From Syngnathus acus (lineage: Eukaryota; Chordata; Actinopteri; Syngnathiformes; Syngnathidae): DNA of 64,000 bases. Position 1 is the first letter of the stretch, and every line of letters starts with the position of its first letter. Positions 48,602 through 64,000 of the stretch are shown in pieces. Made by a program: the position numbers and the translations under genes. Under the pieces are notes generated by a model. The model made no database searches and was not told where the DNA came from. It saw nothing but the letters and a program-made list of their open reading frames with translations. The stretch is from positions 8,045,501-8,109,500 of the forward strand of contig NC_051103.1 in NCBI RefSeq assembly GCF_901709675.1. Direction: 5' to 3'.

Positions 48602-49020
48602 CTCTTTAAAGCTGCAGCGGCGGCTGCAGCTTCTCGTGACTCATCCAGCAGCGTAACAATTGGGCGTGCTTCAACTAAGCTCACATGATGCACACAATCA
48701 TAGTGATCGGCCCAAGTCAAAAAAAAAAAAGGCAATAGAAGGTCAGTACTCATGGTAAATGTGGCAATGTCACGCTTTTAATTGCTCAATATTTCAATAT
48801 TCACATGTAGAACAACAAATACATTGTATTCCATTTGAAGCCACATGTATTGGCAAAAGCAGTGTGCATACTGGTTTACATATGTGATTGATTTACGAAT
48901 GACATAACTGTGTGATGTTCATGTGTAGCAGCTACTATTTCTACAAAATACTTTGGAGTAGTTGAACATTCCTCCATTGGTAGTTGAAAGTGTCTTTCCA
49001 TCCATTATTTATAAGTGCAT

Positions 49021-53618
<4,598 letters not shown>

Positions 53619-54600
53619 GTTTACATTTAGAATGAAAGTTATTTCATGAATTTGATCGCAACTTGTTCGCTCTGTGACTTATCTCACGCAGGTGCACTTA
53701 GTTTGCACCAGTCACATTGCGCCCAATGAAGATTCACTGCATGCATTGAAATATTTGCAGAACAAGATGGCAAAATTAATAGTCCACACTTGGTCGATAT
53801 TTTTCCAAGGATTGTCTTGTCTGACCTGTAAAAAGTAAAACGCCATGCCCATAATCCATTCTTTCTGTGTTTGAAGACGTCAACGCCTTCAACGCTGTCC
53901 TGCCTATAGTTTGGAGTTCATCTGAAAAAGTGCATGAAGAACAGATTGCCTCTCCTACTCTGTCCTCCTCCCACCAACCAATCAAGAAAAGGACCAGGGA
54001 CTAATCTCGTTGTCCCGGAAATACGTTCCATAAGGAGCAAACACGCAAAATGGCATATAATGTAACATATCATAACACTTGCACATTACATCATTAATAA
54101 TAATAACAGTTTGTTATGCAGCACTGGTTAATTTTCAAATTTCCCACATATCAAGATCATTGTATATTTTGCTAAGGATTATTTTTCAATGTTGCTTTCC
54201 TTTATTTATGAGGGTTTTCATGTTACTTTTCCTCAACGGTATTGTGTGGCTTTCATTACAAACAAACAACAAAAATGGTGGAGTTTCTAAATGTCTTTAA
54301 AGTATGAATGTGACAGATGAATTATGATTATTTTGTTCCAGGATCTAGTGAATCAGCGATATATATATATACTATGTAACTATGATGCATGAAGGAACTG
54401 CTGAAATTCAATTGCTGCCAGCTCCATAAGTATGACAATATGTGGCCGTGATAGAATCATATGTCCACATTGGGCAACATTTAGAGCAGAGAGAAAAGCA
54501 TACATCAAATAGATTGGATTTTCCTGTTGGATGATCGAAAGTGCAATAAAGCCGCTGGAAAATAGAAAGCACCTCAGAGGTCAAATCTCTTTTATTCTTC
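53619..54600. other. GLP2R upstream region, no further gene seen
   Basis: AT-rich; presumably contains the GLP2R promoter, but I see no clear TATA box or CpG patch. No coding exon supported. Confidence 0.45.
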
Positions 54601-54604
54601 ATTA

Positions 54605-54750
54605 GTCACTGATGGTGTAGTGGTTCACTCGGCTGACTTCTGTGCACAAAGTGCGAGTTCAGTTCCCAGTCAGTGATCGTTGAAAAGTGCTCATGTGGGG
54701 TTTTTTTTTCACGTGACCTCTGATTGACCTGCAACCAGGTGCTGTCAATA
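54605..54750 (+). repeat. tRNA-derived repeat copy (SINE-like)
   Basis: GGTGTAGTGGTTCACTCGGC resembles an A-box region and GAGTTCAGTTCCC a B-box (GGTTCRANNCC), about 33 nt apart as in a tRNA. They are followed by a tail with GATTGACCTGCAACCAGG, typical of a fish tRNA-related repeat. The acceptor stem does not pair well, so it is not a functional tRNA gene. Confidence 0.5.
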
Positions 54751-55200
54751 AAAATGCTTGAAAACACTACGTCAGAACACTCAATACAATTACTAGCATG
54801 GTGATAGTATTCATCTATGGAGGAGTGAGGTATCTATAAAATCACCTGTCGGATAGTTTTACTAAGTTATGCACGGGCACATACCAGAAGATGACTGTTA
54901 CGTTTAGAAGTCATGTCAAGTTTCTTGATATACTTTAGCTTCCAAAAAGTGTTTTGACAAGCCCCACCGCCCCTTGTAAAGATGTTGCTTTTAATGACCT
55001 GGGGATACGCAGCCTCATAAATACGGGTATTATTCCACTTAGTTTATGACCCTATTAAAAAACAAAATGCTGGGGCTTCACAAACAGAAGGAAAAAAAAA
55101 ACCCATGAATATTCAATTAGCTCCTTTTAATTTTTATGGATCTGCTTGTGTATTGCCAAATTATTGAGTATAGCTAAAGAAAACTACAATGTTGTCTTTA

Positions 55201-55310
55201 GTATTGACACATGAAGTCGTTGCACAATTTGTCTTTGCGGGCCACATGAAATGATGAGGCGGGCCACATCTGACCCCGGGCCTTGGGTTTGACATCTATG
55301 AAAGCTCCAA
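55201..55310 (-). repeat. Dispersed repeat copy B (inverse of copy A)
   Basis: On the minus strand: TGTCAAACCCAAGGCCCGG, GGTCAGATGTGGCCCGCC, then GACAAATTGTGCAACGACTT. Homologous to 41941-42062 with scattered mismatches. Confidence 0.65.
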
Positions 55311-55567
55311 AATGACCATAGAAAATACAGCCCAACCAAACACTCAGGGAAGATTGATTCCTCATATCCTTTGTCTGTATACAGGTTATATAATCCAAGC
55401 ATGCTGTCGTTCCAGCGAGCAATTTAGGATGTGAGTGGACTTTCTCCTCTTACATACACATACTGCTTTTCTGTTGTGAAGATGTTACATAAAATCCACA
55501 AATAATCATAAATTAAGGAGGTGAAAGTGGAGTCAAAGTTGAGAGGGGTCAGCCACATTAACATGCC

Positions 55568-55595
55568 GTGTGTGAGTGTGTGTGTGTGTGTGTGT
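55568..55595 (+). repeat. (GT)n microsatellite
   Basis: GTGAGTGTGTGTG... dinucleotide run in the intergenic region. Confidence 0.85.
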
Positions 55596-57816
55596 ATCCT
55601 ACCTTGGTTCTCAACTCAAGTGGGGGTTTGGCTTCTAAGCACGACTTGGCTCCATGCACGCAGCTGTGAGTGTTTACCATCCTCTAGAAATGCATTAGGA
55701 AATGTTTAGCAGACACGGTGTGTGCTATGCGGAAGGCTAAACACGTTGTACCGCTGATGAATAAACTGTTTGGCTCTCACATGCCTGCAGCTATGTCCTG
55801 ATGCATCTGGGGAATTGCACCATTTTTGTCTGATGAAGTCTGCAAATATTTGATGAAGATGCCAATTGGGTGTGAAAATAACATCAAATGGTAATAGAGT
55901 GATGACATAAGCAGTACAGGGGGAATGATCAATCATACTCTACAGTACATTTCCAAAGCAGTGGGAGTTACAATTTGGATTTATTGAATTTTTTGCCATA
56001 CATTTTATACTTCTGTCAGATTTTATCACAGTTCATTTTTATTTTGTTTGGACTTTTTTTTTTTTTTATTCATTACAGTTTCTTTCTAAAAAATTTTTTC
56101 TTTCTAAAATTCTTTCCATACCAGTGAGAGCTGCAATTTGGATTTTTGGCATAGATTTTATACTGCCACCATATTCGTATATTTTATCATAGTTACTTTT
56201 TAACTTGTTTGGACTGTTTTTAATTCATTAGTTTCATTTGAATTTGTTGGTTTGTTCCTAAAATTCTTTGCTTTAGTTTAATTTGAGTGTTATTTTTTTT
56301 ATTCACGCTGTATTTGTCAAGTGCAAGATTTAAAAAAAGGTCACTAAGTATTAGGTCATAAAGAAAATTATGTCTGTTTGAAATAACCATCCGAAAGTTT
56401 CTCTGCTTATGAACAGAAGCAAGCAGGTTGTGCCTTACTAGTTTACCAAAACGATGTTTTATTTTATTGTTGTGACTTGAATGACATTTCACGACTATCC
56501 AGGTCAAACTTGTATCTGTATATTATACATCACATACAAAAGGTGAATATTTACATTCTTTCATGAGCAGACTGATGACAAGGGCTTTTGCAGGGGGTAA
56601 TGGCAGCTCAGTCGGAAAAACAAACAAGTGGCGGGAGCGAACAAAGCCCAGAGCCTGTGCTCGCTCAGGAACATTGCGCCTCGGTCAACAGCGGTCACAG
56701 CTCCAGGCGCCGGCACGTTGCTTGGTCGCCAAACAACAGCATCAGCACGACATCCATTTAGCTACAACGCTGTGGGCCAAAGAATCGAATCACTCGTTTC
56801 ATTTGCTCCCAAATCCAGAATGTCTTCTTTTTGAAATGTAAACTAAAATCTTGATTTGATTTCCAAATCAAATGATCCTTCAACCAATAAAGACACTTCC
56901 AAGCAAAAGCGAATTGTCACATTTGCTGAAAATGTCACGTTTACAGGAATGAGGACCAAAATGCATGAAATGAGTAATAAAAGAAACAAAAGAACAATAC
57001 AAGATACTGGGCTGAATGAACACAACTAATTGAAAGGCCTTATGTCATCAATAGGTCAGGGGCATTTAATCACATAGTAACCATTGAATCGGCAATACTA
57101 CGTGAAATGTTTGATGTTGAAATGCGTGTGTGGTGCTCCGGACCAAAACATTTGCTTCGCTTTGGTGTGTAACACCAGATGCAGTAGTGTTGACATGGAT
57201 CCAAACAATGTGTAGCTATTCAAGAAGACTTGTACGCTGAGCAAGACTATATATGGAGCACGTACAGTAAAAGGTCTTGTACATCTTACAGATGGCCGAG
57301 ATGAACGATAGAGATGACAGGAATATCCTTTTCATTTACTTGCAACTTCTCATAGATGTGCTGAATTTGTTCAAGCTGCTGAGCAATATTGGAATTCCGC
57401 AAATGTGCGTTGATATGCTTGCATTACTATTTGACCCAATGAAATGCCTACTGTTTAGTTGGGGGTCTTCCTAACAGCCTACAGGAACAAAGGTGGAAAA
57501 GCAAACACATTTCCATGACGTCCTACTTCCTAGTGTGACTCATTGACAACATAGCCAGCCAGAGTAAATACAAAGTCTGCTTGGAAGAAGAATGATGCAG
57601 AGTGGCTCGGATTTTCAAACATAAAAGATGTCACATAGTAGCTGCAAATCAAGCTTTGTCTGAATACAGGCGACTGACTATCCAATGCCAGTATCAAACT
57701 TGTGCAGGGGACCTGGGGCAAGTGATAAAAACACCTCTTAAGGACGTTAACAGGGCGGTGACACAAGACTCGACCCTCTTAAGTCTTCATAACTGCTCCA
57801 TTTGTTCTTAATCCAG
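55596..57816. other. Intergenic region, no gene seen
   Basis: T-rich stretches (about 56040-56330) include a degenerate local duplication of the 'TTTGGACT(T)TTT...TTCATTA' type at 56040 and 56208. A mildly GC-rich patch lies at 56590-56790. No splice-supported coding sequence. Confidence 0.45.
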
Positions 57817-57925
57817 GTGGCCCACAGACACTGAGATCCATCTCAACCTGAACAAAAGCTCTCTACACTCCTCGGTGACCCCTTTCATTTACAAAATCTA
57901 TGAATCAAACCAAAGTGTCCTTCAG
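57817..57925 (+). other. Exon-like segment of unknown identity
   Basis: A 109-bp stretch between acceptor TTAATCCAG and donor GTATAA is open in one frame: WPTDTEIHLNLNK, then SSLHSSVTPFIYKIYES. SVTPFIYKI recalls the NPxxY region of a class A GPCR helix 7, but the match is short and no partner exons were recognised. It may be a chance open stretch or one exon of a gene extending beyond the window. Confidence 0.2.
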
Positions 57926-60900
57926 GTATAAACATCATTGGTGATTGATATCAAAAATGGATCTTTGACATCTTTAGCTGTCAATGGAGAGTTTCTTCCA
58001 GCTCCTCCTGTTATGCCTGTGAGGCCACCTAACCCTAACAAAAAACATACAAGTAAATTAGAATCACTAACTAAAATTAGATTGTATGTGAAAGTTCGAA
58101 ATGTGCCCATTGAGATAGGTCTAGGAAGCATCTGCGAAAAAAATGTTGACACTTATGGACGCATAACCCAACTCCCCTCAGAATTCCTCAACATAAACAC
58201 CATCAATTGCGTCTGTTTGCAGGCGGTGGTCCAAACACTATGTTTGGGTTCTGTTTGTACAAGTTCTTCCGTCCCAAGCAGATTTAGCTGCAAGTGTCTT
58301 CGACTTCCATCTCTTTCTCATCACTTCATTGAGACTGGAAGGTGGGGTTGCGTTCTGACTGAGTCCACATTCTTTATCTTTGAGGGATTACAAAGTGAAG
58401 GGTCTGGTAAAGGGCCATTTTCCCATTACATAATGCGAAGATTCTGCCAGAGAATAAGATAAGCTCCCACGCCAAAAAAGGACGATGTGCAGAGCGGTCC
58501 AATGTCAGTTGTGTCTAAGTCTTCCAGACAATCTGTGCTGCATCATCCTGCATGCTCATTTGTCTGCAGGTTGTTCCACATGCTCTTGTTTTTCTCACAT
58601 TGTTGCTCGCTTAAAGGTCAGGCGACTATGTCCTGTTTACTTTGTGCAGCTCTCCGTTTTATTTCTCCATCTTACTGGTCATTCTATGACCTAAGTAAAT
58701 ATATTGTCTGTTTAATTTTCATCATCTAACATTTAAATGGTAATATTTTAGTCGTTAATAATTATAGGATAGCATAGAATAGAATTAATAATGTCATGTT
58801 TACAAAATGAACGTGATTAAATCGAGTAATATTTGCTTGAAATCCATTTCATAGACTTTCTTTCATGTTGAAATAACACAAGTGTATGTTTTCTTTCTCT
58901 TCTTCTCACTTTTACTGCAAGATAAGCAACTGAAGAGATGCAACAAAAGCGACACGCGAGTTCCCCTCATGCCTACAAAGTTTTCTATTAACTGGAGGGG
59001 GCAGTGTTGTACTTCTTGACTTGTGTAGGAACCTGTGCAATTGGTGCAAAACATGAATTAAAAAAAAAAAAGCTAATTCCTCACCTGCCTTTTAATTTGA
59101 CATTTAAATTCCTCACAATTAACGATGCCTAAATGAGCCACTTTAATGAGCAACTTGTTGAGAAAGTTAAAAAAAGAATAAAATATCATCACTGACAGAC
59201 AGATTGTGAGTTTACTAAAGTGCTGGCATAAATTGCAGCAATTACAATTAGACAAAATGACTCAGTAATTATGCACACAGTAATTGGAGAAGAAAAGCAC
59301 AGAGGTGATTGTCTTTCCCATGTAGGCTAAAAGATTGGCACCTTAAGTGACTAATGTGAGATTTTGTTAGCGGGGAGTAAGCACATTTTCTGCTGCTCTA
59401 ACGACTTCATCTCGGGAATAAGCTACGGGGATAATAAAAGTGATGATGGATGGAAGACAGAATTATTATTCAAACCATTGGATTTAAGTGTTAGCGATGT
59501 CAGCGTGTCATGTGGCGTCGTGGACAGGATGAATCAAATGTTGTTTAGTGTCATATTGACAAGATTTGTTTTAGTGTCACAAAAGATACATTCAAAAACC
59601 CTGACTGCTGACTCATTACGATCATGCATCTATCTCCTCACAATGCACTGAGCATCTGACCGTTCCTGACTGAGAAGAATTTGTCAGAAGCAACCTCCCG
59701 ACTGACCGTTTGTTTCCTCTTGCAAGGTACAGAACATTGTGGGAGCATATTTTGTGCATCTAAAGAACATTTAATACAAAATACTCCTTGTGTGACAGGT
59801 AGGTTACGCAAAGTTCAAACAGTCATGCATCATCATTCTGCAGGCATAAAAGTTCAAACCAACAGTCTCATATTGTAACAGAAAACTATCGGGGGAAATC
59901 CAAATGATTGGGAACTCGTCTGTTTCCAGTATGAGATTTAGAAGTGCCAAAATAAATCCTGTCACAATTTCATTTCCTGTCCTTAAAAATCATTCGTCAT
60001 TATACTGTATGTGTCTCCTCCATTATCCTCTCAATCACATTGCAGCGGGATAAATGGAGGAAATGAAATCAGACCGCATTGTGCTGGAGGCAATGAGACA
60101 AAGAGAGCGGCTTGCAAAGTTTCCACTGCAGAATGGGCCATTTTGAGCTTTTCATATCATAACTAATGATTATCAATGCGCTCCTTACTCATTGTGAGTT
60201 GTATACCGACCATGTGCCTGAATACAGACTTATCGAGATAATTCATCACATCGACGTCATTCGTATATGGCCTTACAGATAGATGCATTCCATCTTGTGA
60301 TTTTCATCATATTCATTTTGTAGTGTGGCAATAAAAAACAGAGCAAGTTTTAATTTGAGTGTAGGAGTCCTGCTTCACAAATGAAGTATTTTTCATAAGA
60401 GTCCCATAGCTCATCAGAACAGAAAAGAAATGATATCCTTAAAATATTTATGCATTACGTGCACCACAGTATCTGCGGAGGCTGCTCTATTATCAATGCT
60501 GTACATGTATTTCAGATTTAACAGGTAAATGTATCAGCCAATAAGTAAATAAAGAAATAAATCTTTTTTCTTGCTCCGTTTTGGTGTTGGTGATTTGCAC
60601 TCCAGGCCACTGTTGACCATGCATGTAAAAGTTACATAAATGTTTTAAACCCAATCAGCCGGTGCGCACATACATTTCACATTTTCAGCAAAATAAAAGG
60701 GGAAAATACGCTCCACCCTATTACTCACAGCCAACAGGCATCCTATTTAGTCTCACCTTCACACAAAATAAAACGGGCCCCAGTCCAGTGTGAGAGCCTC
60801 TGATGAATACTAAATTTATGGCCAGTAGCAGCATTTTTCAGCTTGCCATTATCTCCTGAGCCGGCCGGTTGTGACATTTTGACGCTCATTAGGATGCACG

Positions 60901-63900
60901 GCTTATTGAGACAATGGCTGTAACCTGCTTCCTTTGATTTATTTATTCTACTATTTAGTATGTATGCTGGGCCACCAGTGCAAAGCCAATGGCTCAATTG
61001 CTTATTAAGAAACTTGGGTTCCCAAGACCAGACTAATCGCTTTCGACCCAAAAGAAGGGATTCCAAAGAGAGAATGTCAGTGAAGAAATGCGCAAAGCCT
61101 TCCATAATATGGAACACATTCAATTTGTAAGCGCTCCATAACGAATTGCTTCATTTGCATACACGTGGTGGAGAGCAAACCATCTTGGTCACATCCGATT
61201 GGTCAAAGTAACGGCAATGTGTCGGTGTGATTTAACTTGTTTGCCCCTTTCTAATATTACACAATAGTAATCAAACAAAGAGACATTATTTTTATTGAGG
61301 ACAAATTGGATTACTTGACTGTGCTCGATTATCTGATGACAGATTATTCCTGCCGCTAAATCTCGTCTCGGCCGCCTATCAGCGCTAAAACTTTGGCATC
61401 ATTTTTTTGTTTTTCCACCAGGGCTTTTACTGTTTTCTGTTGTTTGTTTTGTCTTTTTATGCTTTCATTATTATTTTAATGATCCTTTTTAATATTCATT
61501 AAAAAAAGAGAAATCAGGGTTGCCATAGAAACAGACAACTGTAGCCTAGATTTCTTTCGACTTTATTTATTTAGGTTTCTTGATGTTATTCATTTCAAAG
61601 TCTATTATTTCTTTCACATTCCCTTTTTGTAAAAAGAGTTACTATTCATAAAGTCAATTCGAGCCAGCAAGTAGCTTTTTTTTTTTTTTTTTTTTGCGGC
61701 AATCAATTATGGAGGTCTTCTTATTTTGTCGTCAAGGGGGAAAACAATTGTTTTCAATCCACCCGCAAGCGAGTCAAGTCAGCAAAATGCAAAGACTCAT
61801 TTTTACATTTTGACAGTTTCATTTCACCATCGTTGTTTTCCCAATATGTTGCCACGCTGCATCTCATGTCTTATTTGAGACTGTATTTGTCAGGTTTTAA
61901 TCAAGGTCTCCTTTTCTATTTGGTGTTTTCCTCTTCCTGTCCCTTGTATTTTCCACCTGCACACCTGCTCCCATGCAGCTGTCCTATAACAATCTCTGGC
62001 TCAGATTGTTCAGTCTACTGTGAAGTATAAATGTCAGGCCTAATTATCGATGTTGTTAATCTTACCTGGTTTCTCCAACAGATGTCTGTAGCAACTGCTT
62101 TTTTCTCCATCCTACCTACCCTGCTTTCCAGATAATACAACGTAGCGTTCCACACACCATACAATGTCCTTTTTACAATAAAGCCTTAACTCAAATGGAA
62201 AAAAAAGGAGAGTGAAAAACGGATTGAATCATTTGAAACAAGATACAATAGAATTGAAAATAGACAGAAATAAATTGGGGGAAAAAAGCATTTCATTTTC
62301 ATCTGGATGCTCTACTGTTATGGATGAGGTGACGGAATATTGCTCACCCAACAATAAAAACGACCTTTGGGAGAAAGTATGACAGGGTAGTTGGTCCATG
62401 TCAAGCTGGCAGCAAGTGAATGGTTCACTGCACATGCACACTTTGCTTCTATTGTGCAATCTTTTAGTATCCATCCATCCAGCCAGCCAGCCAGCCTATA
62501 AAATACGTTGAGCTAAATAGTATACCTTCCCAAAATGCATATAAAACCAAAGAATGGGAACATCACCCAATAAAAAAAAGTTGTGGAGATAGTATAGACT
62601 TTGAAGAAGGGAAAAAAAAAGATAGTTTGAAATTTCTTGAGTCCAAAACTTCATGATAGGGGGAGGGGGAGCTGAGGAAGATGAATGAATGAGGGACATG
62701 GCGCAGATGCTTGGATAAATTATTCACTTCCTTCTTCAATAGTGTCCTGCCAGCTGCCTTTCATGACGCCTGCCAGGTGCCCACTGAAGATAGTGAGGGG
62801 AAATGTCACTCATGTCAAAGAGTGGGTGGAAGAGAGGGAAGTTAGCGGAGAACCATTTTTTCTTCAAGTTCCCAAAATAACAGAAAGCTTTTTTGATGAA
62901 AGGAAATCTGAACATCACTTTTTCATCTTAATTGATTTGTTGAGAACAAAGTAGCGCAAAGATCAATGCGGATCATATTCAAAATAGGAATTAAAGATGA
63001 ACATTTATATACCAGGGATTGGAATACATTTTTACAAAATGTTCTCCAACCATGCTGGAATCAAATACAATGTAAAAGAGGACATACTTTATTTGATAAA
63101 TAGTTTTTTTTAAGTGCAGGTAATCTTCAAAAAGGTGCACTGCAAGCAAGCTATCCTGAATTTTTGCAGAACAGTCAACTCACCAAAAAGTCATTTACAT
63201 AGAATCACCCATCACCAAATGTCTCCACTCATGCAGCGAGAAAAAATGTGTCATGTTGAAGCAGAATAGAAGCAGTGTGATGTGAATGCAAGCCAGCAGG
63301 GGACTGGGGATGGAGGCGATCAAGAACGACTGTGCCCGAAGGCTACGTCCACACAGATATTCGCCAAAAAATGCTTATTTTTCCATCTTGGGTGTTACAA
63401 TCTTCACCCACACTGGCAAATTTCTGTCCTCATGGAAAAGGATCACATGCATGCCAAAGCAATGGGGGTGGTACGTACGTACTATCACGAGCTGGCAGAC
63501 ATGCTGCTTCACTATTGTTATCTGCCACCTCCAAAAATGACCTAATTCAGTGGCTTCTTATTGGCTAAAAGTCCCATTCTGCATTTTGGAAGACATCGAC
63601 ACGATGTGCATGTGACACAACCACAGCAATAATGATACCATACTATGTGAAATCAAACATGTGTTGCTGTTCCTAATGATTGGAATCAAGAACAAGGATT
63701 TTGCAGACTGACCTGAGATTGAGTGCTGAACTCCTCACGCATCAAAGCAAACTAGCAGATTTTCACTTAAGCCTCCCAAATCTCAGTCTGCTGTAGTAAA
63801 CCCTGCAGGTCTCCCTTCTTATGATGTGCAAATGCACCTCCCAGATTTGACATGATTGAAAAACAAATCCAATCAATCTCGTGTACTGAATATATAAGTC

Positions 63901-64000
63901 AGCGTCGTGGTAATTTGTTTACAGGCTGATAGGTGCTAATTGCTGTTCAGCCATGGGTCTTGTTTTTTCAAGGTTGGCTGGACTGGCCACTGATGGGCTG
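57926..64000. other. Gene-poor region to the end of the window
   Basis: No coding exon that I can support. A 174-codon unspliced frame at 57938-58462 matches nothing I know. Between 59080 and 61200 there are several stretches rich in TAATTA/CAATTA and TGACTCA-like motifs that could be conserved non-coding regulatory DNA. There are T/A homopolymers (61678-61696) and a short CAGC repeat near 62480. Confidence 0.4.

Noticed and set aside
54605-54680. Functional tRNA gene
   Set aside because: A- and B-box-like blocks are present, but the acceptor stem does not pair cleanly and the flank looks like a repeat tail.
57938-58462. 174-codon plus-strand frame
   Set aside because: No family match, no promoter or splice support, mixed composition; probably chance.
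60743-61123. 126-codon minus-strand frame in the distal region
   Set aside because: Not recognised as any protein; more likely non-coding DNA open by chance.

Overview
This is vertebrate, almost certainly teleost fish, nuclear DNA. Genes are split into many short exons with GT-AG introns of fish-like size. The AT-rich intergenic DNA carries microsatellites and remnants of LINE and MITE-like elements. All gene models below were spliced by eye from reading frame, splice dinucleotides and intron phase.

Layout: (1) 1358-10520 (+), a complete 38-coding-exon sarcomeric myosin heavy chain gene (1,938 codons plus stop), with a MEF2/TATA muscle-type promoter just upstream. (2) 11663-26219 (+), GAS7, 14 coding exons, SH3-WW-F-BAR, 474 aa, with a probable alternative first exon at 19997. 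(3) 28039-41841 (-, possibly extending to 44130), an intact gene that encodes only the coiled-coil rod of a sarcomeric-type myosin: a 'headless' myosin of about 1,170-1,194 aa, 24 exons, every junction in phase, no motor domain anywhere upstream. (4) 45866-48513 (-), PTS, 6-pyruvoyl-tetrahydropterin synthase, 6 exons, 147 aa. (5) 49021-53618 (-), GLP2R, class B G-protein-coupled receptor for glucagon-like peptide 2, 13 exons, 534 aa. (6) 53619-64000, about 10 kb with no gene I can support: microsatellites, a tRNA-like repeat, a copy of a dispersed repeat and one exon-like segment.

The order and orientation MYH > GAS7 > ... < GLP2R matches the human 17p13.1 block MYH13-GAS7-RCVRN-GLP2R, so the first myosin sits in the MYH13 position. 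The difference is what lies between GAS7 and GLP2R: here a headless myosin and PTS, with no recoverin-like gene seen. The headless myosin is the most interesting item. It is a close structural paralogue of the neighbouring full-length gene (several exons have identical lengths), but it has extra introns, an acidic cassette exon and its own Ser/Tyr-rich tailpiece. The genes do not form one pathway: two concern muscle thick filaments, one membrane/actin remodelling, one tetrahydrobiopterin synthesis and one gut-peptide signalling.
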